Positions 42,553 to 53,890 of a stretch of DNA of 64,000 bases are shown piece after piece (the first letter of the stretch is position 1; the number at the start of each line of letters is the position of its first letter). This stretch comes from a bacterium (lineage in GTDB: Bacteria; Cyanobacteriota; Vampirovibrionia; Obscuribacterales; Obscuribacteraceae). The stretch spans positions 52,208-116,207 of the forward strand of contig WGMS01000030.1 of NCBI GenBank assembly GCA_016124935.1, in the 5' to 3' direction. Position numbers and translations under genes: made by a program. The notes beneath the pieces are model-generated. The model worked only from the letters and a program-made list of their open reading frames with translations, did no database searches and was not told the origin of the DNA.

Positions 42553-43737
42553 ATGATCAAGTGGCTTGCGATATTCATACTGGTCTGGTTTATCTGGCTG
42601 ATTAGGGAAGTATTTCCTCCCTTCATAGTCGGAGGCATAATCGCCTACCTGCTTCTACCTTTCGTCAGCTGGGTGAGCTCCATCTTCAAAATCCACGCTA
42701 AAGTTGCCGTGGCTATCATCTATGTCGGTGCCTTCGCCGGCATTATCTACCTGAGCAACGCTTTCGGAGGCAGCATCATGGACCAGGCCAGCAACCTGGT
42801 CACCCAGCGTCTTGAAATAATGACTAACCTGCTCGAGCAGCTCTCGAGCAGTTATGGCTGGCAGATAGATGTGGAAGAGACCGCCACCGAACTGGTCAGC
42901 GATCTGGAATCATGGTTCGGTAAACCGGGCGAGATAGTGCACCTGGGTGAAATTCTCTCCAAGAGTTTGCTTTCGGTTCTGGTCTGCATAGTGTCTTCGA
43001 TTTACTTCATTGTCGATAGCGACAGAGTAGGCAAGTTCTTCCTGCGCTTCGTGCCGGTGGAGAGTAGAGAGACAGTGGTGCAACTCTCCGGTCAGATGCA
43101 CATTATGCTCTCCAAGTACATTCGAGGGCAGATTTTCTTAATCATCCTCATGTCCTGCGTCGCCTACTTTTTCCTCCACTTCGTCTTCCATGTCAAGTAT
43201 GCTCTTTTGCTAGCCATCGTAAGCGGTGTTCTCGAGATCATTCCGGTTCTCGGACCGCTTCTGGCTATTTCCATGGCCGTGATAGTCGGAGTAGCCCAGC
43301 ACGGCACCCAGGTAGCTCTGCCCATATTTCTCTGCTACTGGCTGGCTCGGCTGATAGAAGACTATCTGGTCATTCCCCGATTCATCGGTCATGTGGTCGA
43401 ACTTCATCCTCTGGCGATAATCATGGCTGTTCTTTGTGGAGAGGTAACAGCAGGCGCCCTGGGAATGCTTATTGCCATCCCTGTGGCCGCCGCTCTCAAA
43501 GAAATTCTGGATTTTATCTATCCTCCCACCGATGCTCCACCAAGAGAACCCACCGGCGCCTATAAAGCCATGCCGGACCTAAAACCGGATCTAAAAGAAA
43601 TTCCGCCGATAATCTCATCCGAGACTCCAGTCAGCGTGGAGAAAGGGCACTCCGACTCCCAGAAGAGCGAAGAAGAGAGCGCCATCAAGCTGGACACAGA
43701 GGCAGGAGCCGTCGAAAAAATTTTGAAAGACGGCTGA
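42553..43737 (+). CDS. AI-2E (PerM/YdiK-type) family transporter
   Basis: 394-aa inner-membrane protein with about 7-8 helices. It opens with helices WLAIFILVWFIWLI and PPFIVGGIIAYLLLP. The family core is SKYIRGQIFLIILMSCVAYF, GVLEIIPVLGPLLA and IEDYLVIPRFIG. The family exports small molecules or ions (AI-2, or Na+/H+ in some members); which applies is unknown. The last 70 residues are a hydrophilic, acidic tail not needed in the family. No clear ribosome site precedes the ATG. Confidence 0.88.
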   Translation: MIKWLAIFILVWFIWLIREVFPPFIVGGIIAYLLLPFVSWVSSIFKIHAKVAVAIIYVGAFAGIIYLSNAFGGSIMDQASNLVTQRLEIMTNLLEQLSSSYGWQIDVEETATELVSDLESWFGKPGEIVHLGEILSKSLLSVLVCIVSSIYFIVDSDRVGKFFLRFVPVESRETVVQLSGQMHIMLSKYIRGQIFLIILMSCVAYFFLHFVFHVKYALLLAIVSGVLEIIPVLGPLLAISMAVIVGVAQHGTQVALPIFLCYWLARLIEDYLVIPRFIGHVVELHPLAIIMAVLCGEVTAGALGMLIAIPVAAALKEILDFIYPPTDAPPREPTGAYKAMPDLKPDLKEIPPIISSETPVSVEKGHSDSQKSEEESAIKLDTEAGAVEKILKDG

Positions 43738-43766
43738 GAGCTAGAACCGGATGCGGTGCCGATTCA

Positions 43767-44771
43767 TTATTTATTGCTTTGAAATACCAGAATACAGATA
43801 AGGTATACTACCGCTCCCAGAGTCAGGTAACGAAAGCTGAGCTTCTCTTTGTTTGCCATAAAGAGGGTTATGGCACCAGAGACGATAGCGACCGCCGCTC
43901 CTATTTTTGCATCCAGACCGAGATTCCATTGAGTGCAGGCTACGCCGAAGCCACCTAATATGGTGCCCTGAAAAACCAGCGCACCGGTGACATTACCCAG
44001 GGCAAGAGTGTCTTTGCCCCGGCGGAGCCATAGAATACTATTCATCTTCTCCGGAAACTCGGTAGCGATGGGAGAGATCATGATCGATAAGACCTGGGGC
44101 GGAAAGCCCAACATCTGGCTGACATCCTGAATTCCGTCAACGAAATAATAGGCGCCAACAGCTATTCCAAGGATAGAAAGCATTACTTGCAAAAGGATCA
44201 AAACGAGACTATTCGAGTTCGAGCTTCCGCCGAATCGGGACAGATAAAGCGCTCCCGGCTCCTCTCCGACGTTGCCGTCTGCCTTCAAAGTAAAATAGAT
44301 ATAGACAGGGTAGATTAGAATAATCATCGTCCCCAGCCCTCTGCGCAATAGCGGATCGGCGGGGCTAAAACACGCCAGATAAGCCAGACTGAATGCAAGC
44401 AAGAAAAAACGCAGATCCCGTTTTAAAACCCTATAGTCCAGCTTCAGCTCAAGGGGACGCAGCCCCCGCCTGTGGAAAACATAGACAAAGATGCCGCACA
44501 GCCCCAGAGTAAGCGTGGAGAGCATAAATGGAGACCCGGTGATTGCCCCGATGCTTACTTCATTACCCTGCTCACTGCCGAAAGAGACTATGGCCACCAG
44601 CGGCACCAGGGTCTCGGGAAGCGCTGTGCCGATGGCGGCAAGTACACTGCCGACCACCCCTTCGTTCAAATTGAGGCGCTGACCGAGCCATTCTATACCG
44701 TTTGTAAACAGCTCAGAAGAGGCGACAATGAGCGCCATGGAGAGAATCAGAAAAGCAGCGGCAAGAAGCAT
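43767..44771 (-). CDS. CaCA-family sodium/calcium exchanger-like protein
   Basis: 334-aa membrane antiporter with about 10-11 helices in two inverted halves. The alpha-1 repeat is GSVLAAIGTALPETLVPLVA followed by SIGAITGSPF; the alpha-2 repeat is ISPIATEFPEKMNSILW followed by ALGNVTGALVFQGT. Each keeps the acidic residue of the ion site (Glu). It exchanges Ca2+ or another cation for Na+/H+. It is divergent from gatC, with about 80 nt between the start codons. Confidence 0.88.
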   Translation of the reverse strand: MLLAAAFLILSMALIVASSELFTNGIEWLGQRLNLNEGVVGSVLAAIGTALPETLVPLVAIVSFGSEQGNEVSIGAITGSPFMLSTLTLGLCGIFVYVFHRRGLRPLELKLDYRVLKRDLRFFLLAFSLAYLACFSPADPLLRRGLGTMIILIYPVYIYFTLKADGNVGEEPGALYLSRFGGSSNSNSLVLILLQVMLSILGIAVGAYYFVDGIQDVSQMLGFPPQVLSIMISPIATEFPEKMNSILWLRRGKDTLALGNVTGALVFQGTILGGFGVACTQWNLGLDAKIGAAVAIVSGAITLFMANKEKLSFRYLTLGAVVYLICILVFQSNK

Positions 44772-44850
44772 TAATTTACGAATTCAGGACAATAAGAAGA
44801 AAACTTTGCGAGAATAAATATTTCCCAGACCCCCTGATTTTTAATTGCAA

Positions 44851-45135
44851 ATGATAACCGCAAAAGATGTCGAGCATGTGGCCAGGCTGGCCAGACTCTC
44901 CCTGACCGAAGAGGAGAAATCGCTTTATACCGACCAGCTATCGCGAATTCTCGACTATTTCTCGGCGCTGGACCAGATAGACACCACCGGGGTGGAGCCC
45001 ATGTCCCATCCGGTGAGCGCGACCAACGTACTGAGAAGCGATACGGTTGTAAACCCTCCCGGTCATGAGAAAATGCTGAAGACGGCCCCTGACAAGGAGG
45101 ATGCTTTCTTCCGGGTGCCGAAAATCAGCGACTGA
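44851..45135 (+). CDS. gatC: Asp/Glu-tRNA amidotransferase subunit C
   Basis: Small subunit of GatCAB, which makes Gln-tRNA and Asn-tRNA from mischarged forms. 94 aa. VEHVARLARLSLTEEEKSLY and ILDYFSALDQIDTTGVEPMSHP are family motifs, and LRSDTV and DAFFRVPKI complete it. No Shine-Dalgarno sequence is visible before the ATG at 44851; a TTG two codons earlier is another option. gatA and gatB are not next to it. An inverted repeat ATCAGCCT/AGGCTGAT lies behind it without a T-run. Confidence 0.92.
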   Translation: MITAKDVEHVARLARLSLTEEEKSLYTDQLSRILDYFSALDQIDTTGVEPMSHPVSATNVLRSDTVVNPPGHEKMLKTAPDKEDAFFRVPKISD

Positions 45136-45193
45136 GATCCCGCTATTTCTAGATGAGAAGGATCACATCAGCCTTTTTCAAGCCCGAGGCTGA

Positions 45194-46888
<1,695 letters not shown>

Positions 46889-46892
46889 TCTT

Positions 46893-47399
46893 TTAATAGG
46901 GCAGATTTTCTGTATCGGTCGTGGTGGTGGCAGCCAGCATCCGTTCTATAAGAAGCAACACCACCGCCACCAGAAAGAAAGCCAGAGCAGTACCACCCAG
47001 GGTCTCCACCGGTCGAAAGATCTCGAAGCCGAAAACCGATTCTTTTGGATCATGCTCGTTATATTTGATATTGATGATGTCGTCTTTCTTGAAACGATAA
47101 GCCATCGGACTGACCATGTAATCGAACACAGTCAGGTGCGGTCCCAGCTCTTCGGTGTGTTGATAGATTCCGTCACCCACTTTATACTCGTATTCTATGT
47201 AAGACCAGTTCACGATAGTGGCGATTTCGTTCATGCGATGAGGCTCGAACTTGGTCAGGGGAATGCTGTTGATTGCGCGCTTCACCCGGGCGGTGGCGGG
47301 TGTCCAGTTCTGACCGCGGACATACTTGCTGTACTCCATCGCGAACAATGACACATAGCAAAATGAACAAACAAGGCAAAAGATTGCAATGGTACGCAT
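46893..47399 (-). CDS. DUF3592-like membrane protein
   Basis: 168 aa with an N-terminal helix (about 3-20) and a C-terminal helix (about 135-155, GGTALAFFLVAVVLLLIERM) around a beta-rich extracytoplasmic domain. WSYIEYEYKVGDGIYQH and KKDDIINIKYNEHDPKESVF are typical of DUF3592 proteins, where an Asn-Pro- or Asp-Pro-type motif ends the sheet. Function of the family is unknown. It faces pyrG tail to tail. Confidence 0.72.
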   Translation of the reverse strand: MRTIAIFCLVCSFCYVSLFAMEYSKYVRGQNWTPATARVKRAINSIPLTKFEPHRMNEIATIVNWSYIEYEYKVGDGIYQHTEELGPHLTVFDYMVSPMAYRFKKDDIINIKYNEHDPKESVFGFEIFRPVETLGGTALAFFLVAVVLLLIERMLAATTTTDTENLPY

Positions 47400-47482
47400 G
47401 GTCTTAGACTATGGCCTCTGTGTGGTGATCAAATCCTGGTCCTCATTCTAGGAAAATGCCCGGTAAAGCGGGAGCTTACACC

Positions 47483-48010
47483 TCAATGGAGAAAGTCCAG
47501 CGGAGTCGCTGAAGCAGGCATATAGAGCGGATGTCTGGGTTCCCCACAGGCATTTAGCGCAAGACACTTGAGACGGTGTCCCCGGGAAGCAGCCAGGTCG
47601 AGCACCGCGGTCGAGCGCTCTAAATGACCGCCATAGTTGCCCCAGGCGGCAATAATCAGACTGGCTCTGTCCATGGCTTCGATTAGATACCTATCGTTGA
47701 GAACGCCCACCGGCTGCCGACTGCGAATCAAATCTCTCGGCTCCCGAGCTTTCAAAGCAAATAGATTAACCACCTCCAGGCGCTCGAAGCCCCAATTCTT
47801 CGCAAAACTTGCGCAGCGCCGAATGGTAGGATCATCCCGGGCTTCATCGGCTTTATTAGGATTGAGCATAACGAAAACGAGGTTGCCGCGCCCCTCCTCC
47901 AGACTTCTCCAGAGCAGATAACGATACTTTCCGGAGCGGTCGAAAATAGCGCCGCCGCTATCGGCTCTTCTAAATTCCGCATCTGCCCATCGGTTCGACA
48001 CTGCTCTCAC
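47483..48010 (-). CDS. DUF1643-family protein
   Basis: DUF1643 proteins are small cytosolic proteins, often near mobile or defence genes, with no proven function. The pattern RYLLWRSLEEGRGNLVFVML then NPNKADEARDDPTIRRC is characteristic, followed by ALKAREPRDL and IAAWGN. The GTG at 48010 is chosen because GGAG lies about 7 nt upstream. The frame is open to an ATG at 48178, but that start would overlap the divergent antiporter gene by 31 nt. A UDG-like fold has been proposed for the family; I cannot confirm that here. Confidence 0.75.
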   Translation of the reverse strand: MRAVSNRWADAEFRRADSGGAIFDRSGKYRYLLWRSLEEGRGNLVFVMLNPNKADEARDDPTIRRCASFAKNWGFERLEVVNLFALKAREPRDLIRSRQPVGVLNDRYLIEAMDRASLIIAAWGNYGGHLERSTAVLDLAASRGHRLKCLALNACGEPRHPLYMPASATPLDFLH

Positions 48011-48147
48011 CCATCCGCTCCGGAGAAACTCCCGATATCTCTCTACCCTTTTAAGACAATTGACAAAATCGAAAGACCCATAATGATAAGAAATTGGCTG
48101 AGAACGTGAATCTAAGGCTATTTCAGGGAATTTAATAAGAAGGCTCA

Positions 48148-49845
48148 GTGCCGGGATTCCAGAATAACAGTCTCGCAAAGGTTACGACCCACGTGGAAAT
48201 CGCAGTCGCCGTAACAGCTATTGGTACCATTGTTTTCCTGGCTCATCTCTTTGCCGCCTTCTTCGAGCAGAGCAGGGTCCCGGATGTATTGCCTCTGGTT
48301 CTAATCGGACTGATTATCGGACCGATTACCGGGTTCGCCACAATCCAGCACTTCGGTGAGGTCGGTCCGGTTTTCTCGAACCTCACCCTGGTAATCATCC
48401 TGTTCGAGAGTGGTCTGAACATGAAGCTTACCTCTTTGAGAAAAGCCCTGGCGCCGGCGGCTATTCTGGGATTTGTCGGCTTCGTCCTCTCGGTGATGGT
48501 GGTGGTGGTAACGTCCAAGTACCTTTTCCGCATCTCGGACATCTCGGCCCTGGTACTGGGCACTACCCTGGGTGGTACGGCGGCGTCGGTGGCGGTGCCT
48601 CTGCTGCGCGGTCTTAATCTGCAAGAGCGCACCAAAACAGCCCTTGTGCTGGAGTCTATTCTGGGCAACGTACTCTCTATCGTCGTCACCCTGGCCCTCA
48701 TGACCGCCCTGGAGAGAGGGAAAAATCCGGCACCGACTCTGGTGCTCAGAGACGTCGCCTCGTCCTTCACCATGGCATGCGTAATCGGCGGCATCTTCGG
48801 CTACATGTGGTCTTCGCTTCTGGTGAGAATTCGCACTCTTACCCATACTAAATTCACCACGCCAGCCTGTGTCTGCATTTCTTACGGCTTTGCCGAAATG
48901 TTCGGATTCTCCGGCATGTTATCGGCCCTCGCCTTCGGTATAGTGATGGGCAACGCAGAAAGACTACCCCACAGCAAACTCTCTTCTTCGACCTGGCTCA
49001 GGCCTATTTCCCTAAACGACGATGAACGGGCACTTTTCGCCGAGCTTGTCTTCTTGCTGAAGACCTTCTTCTTCGTCTATCTGGGCATCTCAATCCAGAA
49101 AATCGGTGTCGATATCGTCTACGCCGGCAGCATCATCGTACTCTGGCTCTTTATCTCGCGTCCGCTCATAGTAAGACTGGCCCTGCCTCGAATCAAAACC
49201 ACCAAAGTCGATGCAACCATCGCCTGTATTATGATACCGAGGGGACTGGCTGCCGCCGTTCTGGCTTCCATAGCAGTCTCCAAAGGGCTGGAGGATTCCA
49301 TAATCTTGCAGTCCCTTGCCTATTCAGTGATTCTGATAAGCATTGCGGCCACCGCTCTTTTCTCGTTCTTCTGTGAGCGTAAACTGCTGACGCAGCCCTA
49401 TCGCTTCATTTTCACCGGCTATAAAGAAGACCCGGATCCAGCAGATAGTGAAGATGAGCCGGTGAGCGAAGAAGATCTGGAAACCGGCATACTGCACTAT
49501 GTGGAAGACTATCACCACCATCCCACGCCGACGAAGAAAAGCGAAGAAGAAGCGAAGAGCAAACAGAAACTAAAGCTGGTCGAAAAGAAAGACCCGATTA
49601 TTCTAAAAGAGAAAACAGAAGAACAGCAAGCAGACAATAAATCGGAGAAGAAAAAAGCAGCTCCCAGAAATCCGAAGAAACCCGACAAAGACGGCAACTC
49701 CCAAAAGCCGGAACCAAAACACGACATTCTGCCTGTGATAACAGCATCTACGGTGTCTCTCTCCCACTCGGTCGGTCCTGGCATAGACCTGACCGCCAAT
49801 ATAGTCGCACATCATCACCACCATAAAGAAGAGAGTGATGATTGA
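48148..49845 (+). CDS. Cation/proton antiporter (CPA family)
   Basis: 565 aa, about 12-13 helices in residues 1-420. RVPDVLPLVLIGLIIGP, the FESGLNMKLTSLRKAL segment and GTTLGGTAASVAVPLL match Na+/H+ or K+/H+ exchangers; IMIPRGLAAAVLASIAVSKG has the conserved Arg of the CPA1/NhaP group. The C-terminal 140 residues are a cytosolic, charged, low-complexity tail rich in Lys/Glu, ending with five consecutive His. The GTG start has AAGG just upstream. The 3' end overlaps the TPR gene by 8 nt. Confidence 0.87.
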   Translation: MPGFQNNSLAKVTTHVEIAVAVTAIGTIVFLAHLFAAFFEQSRVPDVLPLVLIGLIIGPITGFATIQHFGEVGPVFSNLTLVIILFESGLNMKLTSLRKALAPAAILGFVGFVLSVMVVVVTSKYLFRISDISALVLGTTLGGTAASVAVPLLRGLNLQERTKTALVLESILGNVLSIVVTLALMTALERGKNPAPTLVLRDVASSFTMACVIGGIFGYMWSSLLVRIRTLTHTKFTTPACVCISYGFAEMFGFSGMLSALAFGIVMGNAERLPHSKLSSSTWLRPISLNDDERALFAELVFLLKTFFFVYLGISIQKIGVDIVYAGSIIVLWLFISRPLIVRLALPRIKTTKVDATIACIMIPRGLAAAVLASIAVSKGLEDSIILQSLAYSVILISIAATALFSFFCERKLLTQPYRFIFTGYKEDPDPADSEDEPVSEEDLETGILHYVEDYHHHPTPTKKSEEEAKSKQKLKLVEKKDPIILKEKTEEQQADNKSEKKKAAPRNPKKPDKDGNSQKPEPKHDILPVITASTVSLSHSVGPGIDLTANIVAHHHHHKEESDD

Positions 49846-50779
49846 ACGCTCTACACAGAGAAAAACAATCATCCTGATACTTTTGACGGTATTTTCGACT
49901 TCCTTAAGTGCAGCGGCCATGAGTCCGCAAGACCGTAAAATCCTGAACATGGGCAACATATACTTCGAGAAAAAAGCCTATTTCAGAGCGATAGAATATT
50001 ATGACAAAATCTATCCGCGCAACCGAAACAATGCCGAGCTTCTTCTGAAGAGGGGACGCAGCTACAGCAAAATAGGTTATGACGAGAAAGCTCTAAAAGA
50101 CCTGAATCTCGGTCTCAAACTCAATCCGACCTATGGCGAGGCTTATAAATGGAGAGGAGACATCCTGGCCGTTACCGGTCAATACGACCGTGCCCTCAAA
50201 GACTATGACTATGCCGAGAAACACCACGGTGGCAATCTCTGGTCGATCACAAATAAAAGAGCGAAGGTCTATATTCTGATGGGCAAGCCCGACCAAGCGC
50301 TTTCATACTTGACTAAAGCCATTGAAATTCACAGAAAAACCAAGAAAAATTCAAGCGGTTTTGTTGAAGACGAAAGACTTCTTCTAACAACCAGATCAGG
50401 ACTACATCAGAACAGGGGCGACTATAAAAGCGCGATCAAGGATATGACCGATGCCATCAAAAGTGGTGCTTTCAGAGATGATCTCTATCTGCGTCGAGCC
50501 GAGCTCTTTTTCACAACAAAACATTTTCAGGAAGCGTTCAAAGACTACAGCACCATCCTCTCGAAAAATCCTGTGGATGAAACAGCCTGGGAGAAGAGAG
50601 CAGAAGCGGCTCTAGCCATGGGCAATTTGTCCAGAGCTCTGTTAGACGTCAATAAAGCGCTCGAATGCTATCCAGGAGAGAATCTAGGCCGCTTGTATCG
50701 CCTCCGAGCACGAGTCTATGACAAACAAGGCAAGAAGGACCTGGCTGATAAAGACAGAGTCAGAGCCTCGAAGTTCTGA
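49838..50779 (+). CDS. Exported TPR protein
   Basis: 313 aa with a signal peptide (core TIILILLTVFSTSLSAAA). About eight TPR hairpins follow: e.g. NMGNIYFEKKAYFRAIEYYD, ALKDLNLGLKLNPTYGEAYK, ALSYLTKAIEIHRK. The ATG at 49838 overlaps the end of the antiporter gene, so the two are translationally coupled. That suggests a periplasmic partner of the antiporter or of the envelope; the partner is unknown. Confidence 0.82.
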   Translation: MIERSTQRKTIILILLTVFSTSLSAAAMSPQDRKILNMGNIYFEKKAYFRAIEYYDKIYPRNRNNAELLLKRGRSYSKIGYDEKALKDLNLGLKLNPTYGEAYKWRGDILAVTGQYDRALKDYDYAEKHHGGNLWSITNKRAKVYILMGKPDQALSYLTKAIEIHRKTKKNSSGFVEDERLLLTTRSGLHQNRGDYKSAIKDMTDAIKSGAFRDDLYLRRAELFFTTKHFQEAFKDYSTILSKNPVDETAWEKRAEAALAMGNLSRALLDVNKALECYPGENLGRLYRLRARVYDKQGKKDLADKDRVRASKF

Positions 50780-50863
50780 AACAGTCCACGTCACACCAAA
50801 GTCACGGCGCAAAAATATCTTACAGGGACACAAAATCCCCGTTTTTTTTGAGGATCCGCGCCC

Positions 50864-51379
50864 ATGGCTACTACCAATCCTGCTCACACCCAAGCCTCCC
50901 CAGAACAGTTCTTGCCCGCCGAGGCAAACCCGACTCAACCTCTCAATATATGGTCCAACGACAGCTTCCAGGACATTCGCTCGATAATGAAAAGCATAGG
51001 AGATCGCCTCAACAAAGGTGACGGCAAAGAGCACTTGCCCTCTCTAGACTTTGAGCCTCTTCAACAAAAAGCCCCTGAGCATCTCAGAAAACCGGAAGAT
51101 TTAGCGCAAGATCTTCTTAAAGAAGGACTCAAGCCAGATAGCGAAACCGGTCGAGTCCTGTCGGAACTAATCAGCAATGCCTCCAGCCACGGCGAAAGCG
51201 CCGTCAATGACCTGCTGGAAAACCTCAACTCTGTCCTTGAACCCCATGGCAGACATATCAAACTGCGGGAACCCATGCCCCACAGAAGGCCCGTAGCCGA
51301 ATACATAGCCACCCTGGTGAACGACAGAAACAACCAGCCCCTGGGCTCGGTGGTGGCAGAAGGTCGTGGTCGCAAATAA
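50864..51379 (+). CDS. Hypothetical protein, cytosolic, helical
   Basis: Not recognised. 171 aa, no signal or membrane segment. The middle (about 35-145) is helix-rich and charged (DIRSIMKSIGDRLNKG, LAQDLLKEGLKPDSETGRVL). Residues 1-30 and 150-171 look disordered. It converges with the response regulator gene, 5 nt apart. No clear ribosome site precedes the ATG, so the start is not certain. Confidence 0.6.
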   Translation: MATTNPAHTQASPEQFLPAEANPTQPLNIWSNDSFQDIRSIMKSIGDRLNKGDGKEHLPSLDFEPLQQKAPEHLRKPEDLAQDLLKEGLKPDSETGRVLSELISNASSHGESAVNDLLENLNSVLEPHGRHIKLREPMPHRRPVAEYIATLVNDRNNQPLGSVVAEGRGRK

Positions 51380-51384
51380 GCGAT

Positions 51385-52059
51385 TCAGTCTTCTTTGATG
51401 GTATATCCGAAGCCTTTTATAGTGGTCACATAAGAAGGCTCGCCCTCTTGATCGACTTTCTCGCGCAGCCGACGCACGCACTGGCGAATCGCCTCGGGAG
51501 AGACTTCCGATTCCATCGGCCAGACCCTTGCGATAAGGGCATCGGCATCGAAAATATGATTGACGTTCTTTAAAAGAAAGACCAGAACATCGTACTCTCG
51601 CGCCCAGAGCTTGATCTCTTCACCACCGCGTGAGACGGTTTTGGTAGATAAATCCACCACCAGATCGCGATGACGAAGCTGTCCTGACGATAGCACAGGA
51701 GAACGCCGTAATAGAGCCCGAATTCTCGCCATGAGCTCCCGGGCGCTGAAAGGCTTGGTGAGATAATCATCGGCTCCAGAATCGAGCCCTCTTTCTTTAT
51801 CCGAAATAGAAGACATCCCGGTCAGCATCAAAACAGGCGTGGCCCCCCCGTTCTTTCTGAACCAGGAGCAGAGATCGATACCGCTAATCTCGGGGATATT
51901 GACATCGAGAACCACCAGCTCATAAACAAAATTCTGGAGCATCTCTTTCGCCGAGACTCCATCCTGAGCTGTGTCCACCACATGCTGTTCCTTGCCCAGA
52001 AGCTCCTCCAGCTCCCTGACCAGGTTCTCATCGTCTTCTACCACCAGCAGTTTGGCCAT
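51385..52059 (-). CDS. OmpR/PhoB-type response regulator
   Basis: DNA-binding output of the two-kinase system encoded upstream. The receiver (1-120) has DD at 9-10, phospho-Asp52 in VVLDVNIPE, Thr in LMLTGM and Lys in YLTKPF: all intact. The winged-helix domain (about 130-224) shows LWAREYDVLVFLLKN and the end YVTTIKGFGYTI. The ATG at 52059 is preferred for its family N-terminus (MAKLLVVEDD). It lies 70 nt behind kinase B on the same strand. Confidence 0.94.
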   Translation of the reverse strand: MAKLLVVEDDENLVRELEELLGKEQHVVDTAQDGVSAKEMLQNFVYELVVLDVNIPEISGIDLCSWFRKNGGATPVLMLTGMSSISDKERGLDSGADDYLTKPFSARELMARIRALLRRSPVLSSGQLRHRDLVVDLSTKTVSRGGEEIKLWAREYDVLVFLLKNVNHIFDADALIARVWPMESEVSPEAIRQCVRRLREKVDQEGEPSYVTTIKGFGYTIKED

Positions 52060-52129
52060 ATTCCGTCCCGAAAAAAAATGACGCCGTCCCCGACAACTCA
52101 TTTTAGCCTACTGAGATCCGAACCGGACA

Positions 52130-53890
52130 TCAATCCTCCAGGTCGACAACGGGCAGAATCAACTCGCAAACCGGAGCCCCGGAAGCGGTCCAGGACGTGG
52201 CTATGTCGCCTTTCAACCTGCTGGCTATCTCGTTGCACAAAGCAAGCGATACCTCCCAGCTAATGCGCCTGGCTTCATCGGACTCCGGCATGAATACCGG
52301 CGATTCTTGGCTCAATACTTCGGCGGGCTCTATCCTGAAGTGTATTGAAAGCGCCTCGACGCCGGAAGATGCGGCGACGCCAATCTCTACCATACGCTCA
52401 GGGCAAGAGAGATGAATATGCCTGGCCAGAGCCAGAATAACCCGGGGCACAAACTCTTCATCCAGCGTTAGATAATGCTCTGTCCGGCAAGCCATGGTGA
52501 TGCGATGGGGAACCGTATGGTCATCCAGATATTCATCTAATAACCTGGTGAACTGACCGACTTTAGTGAGCTTCAGATCAAGATCTATGCGGTCCTTTTG
52601 CACCCGCATAAGGTCGATAAGATCGTTGGTGACTCCAATTATATGCTCGATAGAATGGCTTACTCTGGTCAGACTTTTTTCCGAATCAATATCGAGTTCG
52701 CTCTCATCCTGAAGCAACGAAGAGAGAGAGAGCCTGGCTGTGGTAAGCGGACTTCTCAGATCATGGCTGACCACGGCAAGAAGCTCCTGACGCTCTTCTT
52801 CTGCCCTTAATCGCTCTCTATTATCGTGGACGACACAGATGAATAGATCTTCTTGCTCAGACCATTTTACCGACCAGGAAGAGGGTATGGTATCACCACC
52901 CGCACTCATAATTCGGTTATCGAACTGCGCCACCGTATTTAATGAACGAGCCGAATCGAATTTATCGGCGGTCTCGACCTGCGATTCGGCAGCGATAATA
53001 TCAGAGAGCGGCTGCCCGAGCAGAGTAGCTTCATCCACTCCCCAGACCTTTTCGCAGACGCTGCCTACTCGTCTAAAGATCAACTCGCCATCGAGAGCAC
53101 AGATCACATCGAGAGAATTATCCAGTATCATGCGATCTCTGCCTCTTGCCAATTGAACAGACTCTGCCATAGAGTGAAAGTTAGCATCCAGTTTGGCTAT
53201 CTCGTCTTCGCCCCTCAAGGGGGAAAGAAGCGCTTTATTCTGGGCAAGAAGCCCGATATTGGTATGTAAGACCGATAGCCTCTCAAGAATTACCTGGCTT
53301 ATCGCCCGGGAAAGACCGAGGGTCAGAACCAGACTGGCCGCCAGCGCTCCCAAAAGGAGCAAGTTCATTTTCCAGTACAGGTCTTTCTCTCTTGCTTCCC
53401 TCTCCGCCAATACGGCTATCCTCTTTCTTGCAGCTCTCTCAATGGAGTAGATGACGTTCATGAACAACTCTCTTTTTTGAAGCTGCTCTTTAAAACGATC
53501 ATAGGTATATACTCGTTTTGGTGGTGACATATTATGGTTTGCGGTGATGCGACTCTGCTCTATTTCAGCCAGCTCAAACCCCGCTGCGACCCAGCTATCA
53601 CGAAGCTTATCGACGATCTTCTGGGTCGTTCGAATATAGCTATGGACCTCCCGGCTAGTTCTTCTGTCGCTTTTATCCATCGCACCGGCAAACTCGGCGT
53701 ACTCTTTTATGGTGCTGGACATGAACTCTGTATAAACAGCCATAGCTTCTCCCACCTGCCTTCTCTCTTCTCTTGCTCTATCGATCTTTCCGAGTAGATG
53801 CATCGAAACACCTATGACCGTCAATTCGAAGAAGACAGGAATACAAAGCATCAACGCTATTCGAAAAGCCAGTGACTGGGTAAATGTCAT
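52130..53890 (-). CDS. Histidine kinase B: phospho-accepting His kept, ATPase domain degenerate
   Basis: 586 aa. Membrane helices at about 9-32 and 175-197 flank an extracytoplasmic helical sensor; HAMP (about 198-248), PAS (about 252-358) and HisKA follow. His376 in VVSHDLRSPL is present. The ATPase domain keeps its length but lacks the N-box Asn (ALARHIHLS), the DxGxG loop and the GxGLGL loop, and ends with VCELILPV, so ATP binding looks lost. It overlaps the end of kinase A as ATGA. It probably receives phosphate from another protein, the best candidate being kinase A. Confidence 0.9.
   Translation of the reverse strand: MTFTQSLAFRIALMLCIPVFFELTVIGVSMHLLGKIDRAREERRQVGEAMAVYTEFMSSTIKEYAEFAGAMDKSDRRTSREVHSYIRTTQKIVDKLRDSWVAAGFELAEIEQSRITANHNMSPPKRVYTYDRFKEQLQKRELFMNVIYSIERAARKRIAVLAEREAREKDLYWKMNLLLLGALAASLVLTLGLSRAISQVILERLSVLHTNIGLLAQNKALLSPLRGEDEIAKLDANFHSMAESVQLARGRDRMILDNSLDVICALDGELIFRRVGSVCEKVWGVDEATLLGQPLSDIIAAESQVETADKFDSARSLNTVAQFDNRIMSAGGDTIPSSWSVKWSEQEDLFICVVHDNRERLRAEEERQELLAVVSHDLRSPLTTARLSLSSLLQDESELDIDSEKSLTRVSHSIEHIIGVTNDLIDLMRVQKDRIDLDLKLTKVGQFTRLLDEYLDDHTVPHRITMACRTEHYLTLDEEFVPRVILALARHIHLSCPERMVEIGVAASSGVEALSIHFRIEPAEVLSQESPVFMPESDEARRISWEVSLALCNEIASRLKGDIATSWTASGAPVCELILPVVDLED

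Noticed and set aside
45166..45193. Inverted repeat ATCAGCCT/AGGCTGAT behind gatC as a terminator
   Set aside because: No T-run follows on either strand; left as an unassigned hairpin.
48011..48178. ATG start at 48178 for the DUF1643 gene
   Set aside because: It would overlap the divergent antiporter start by 31 nt and has no supporting ribosome site; the GTG at 48010 does.
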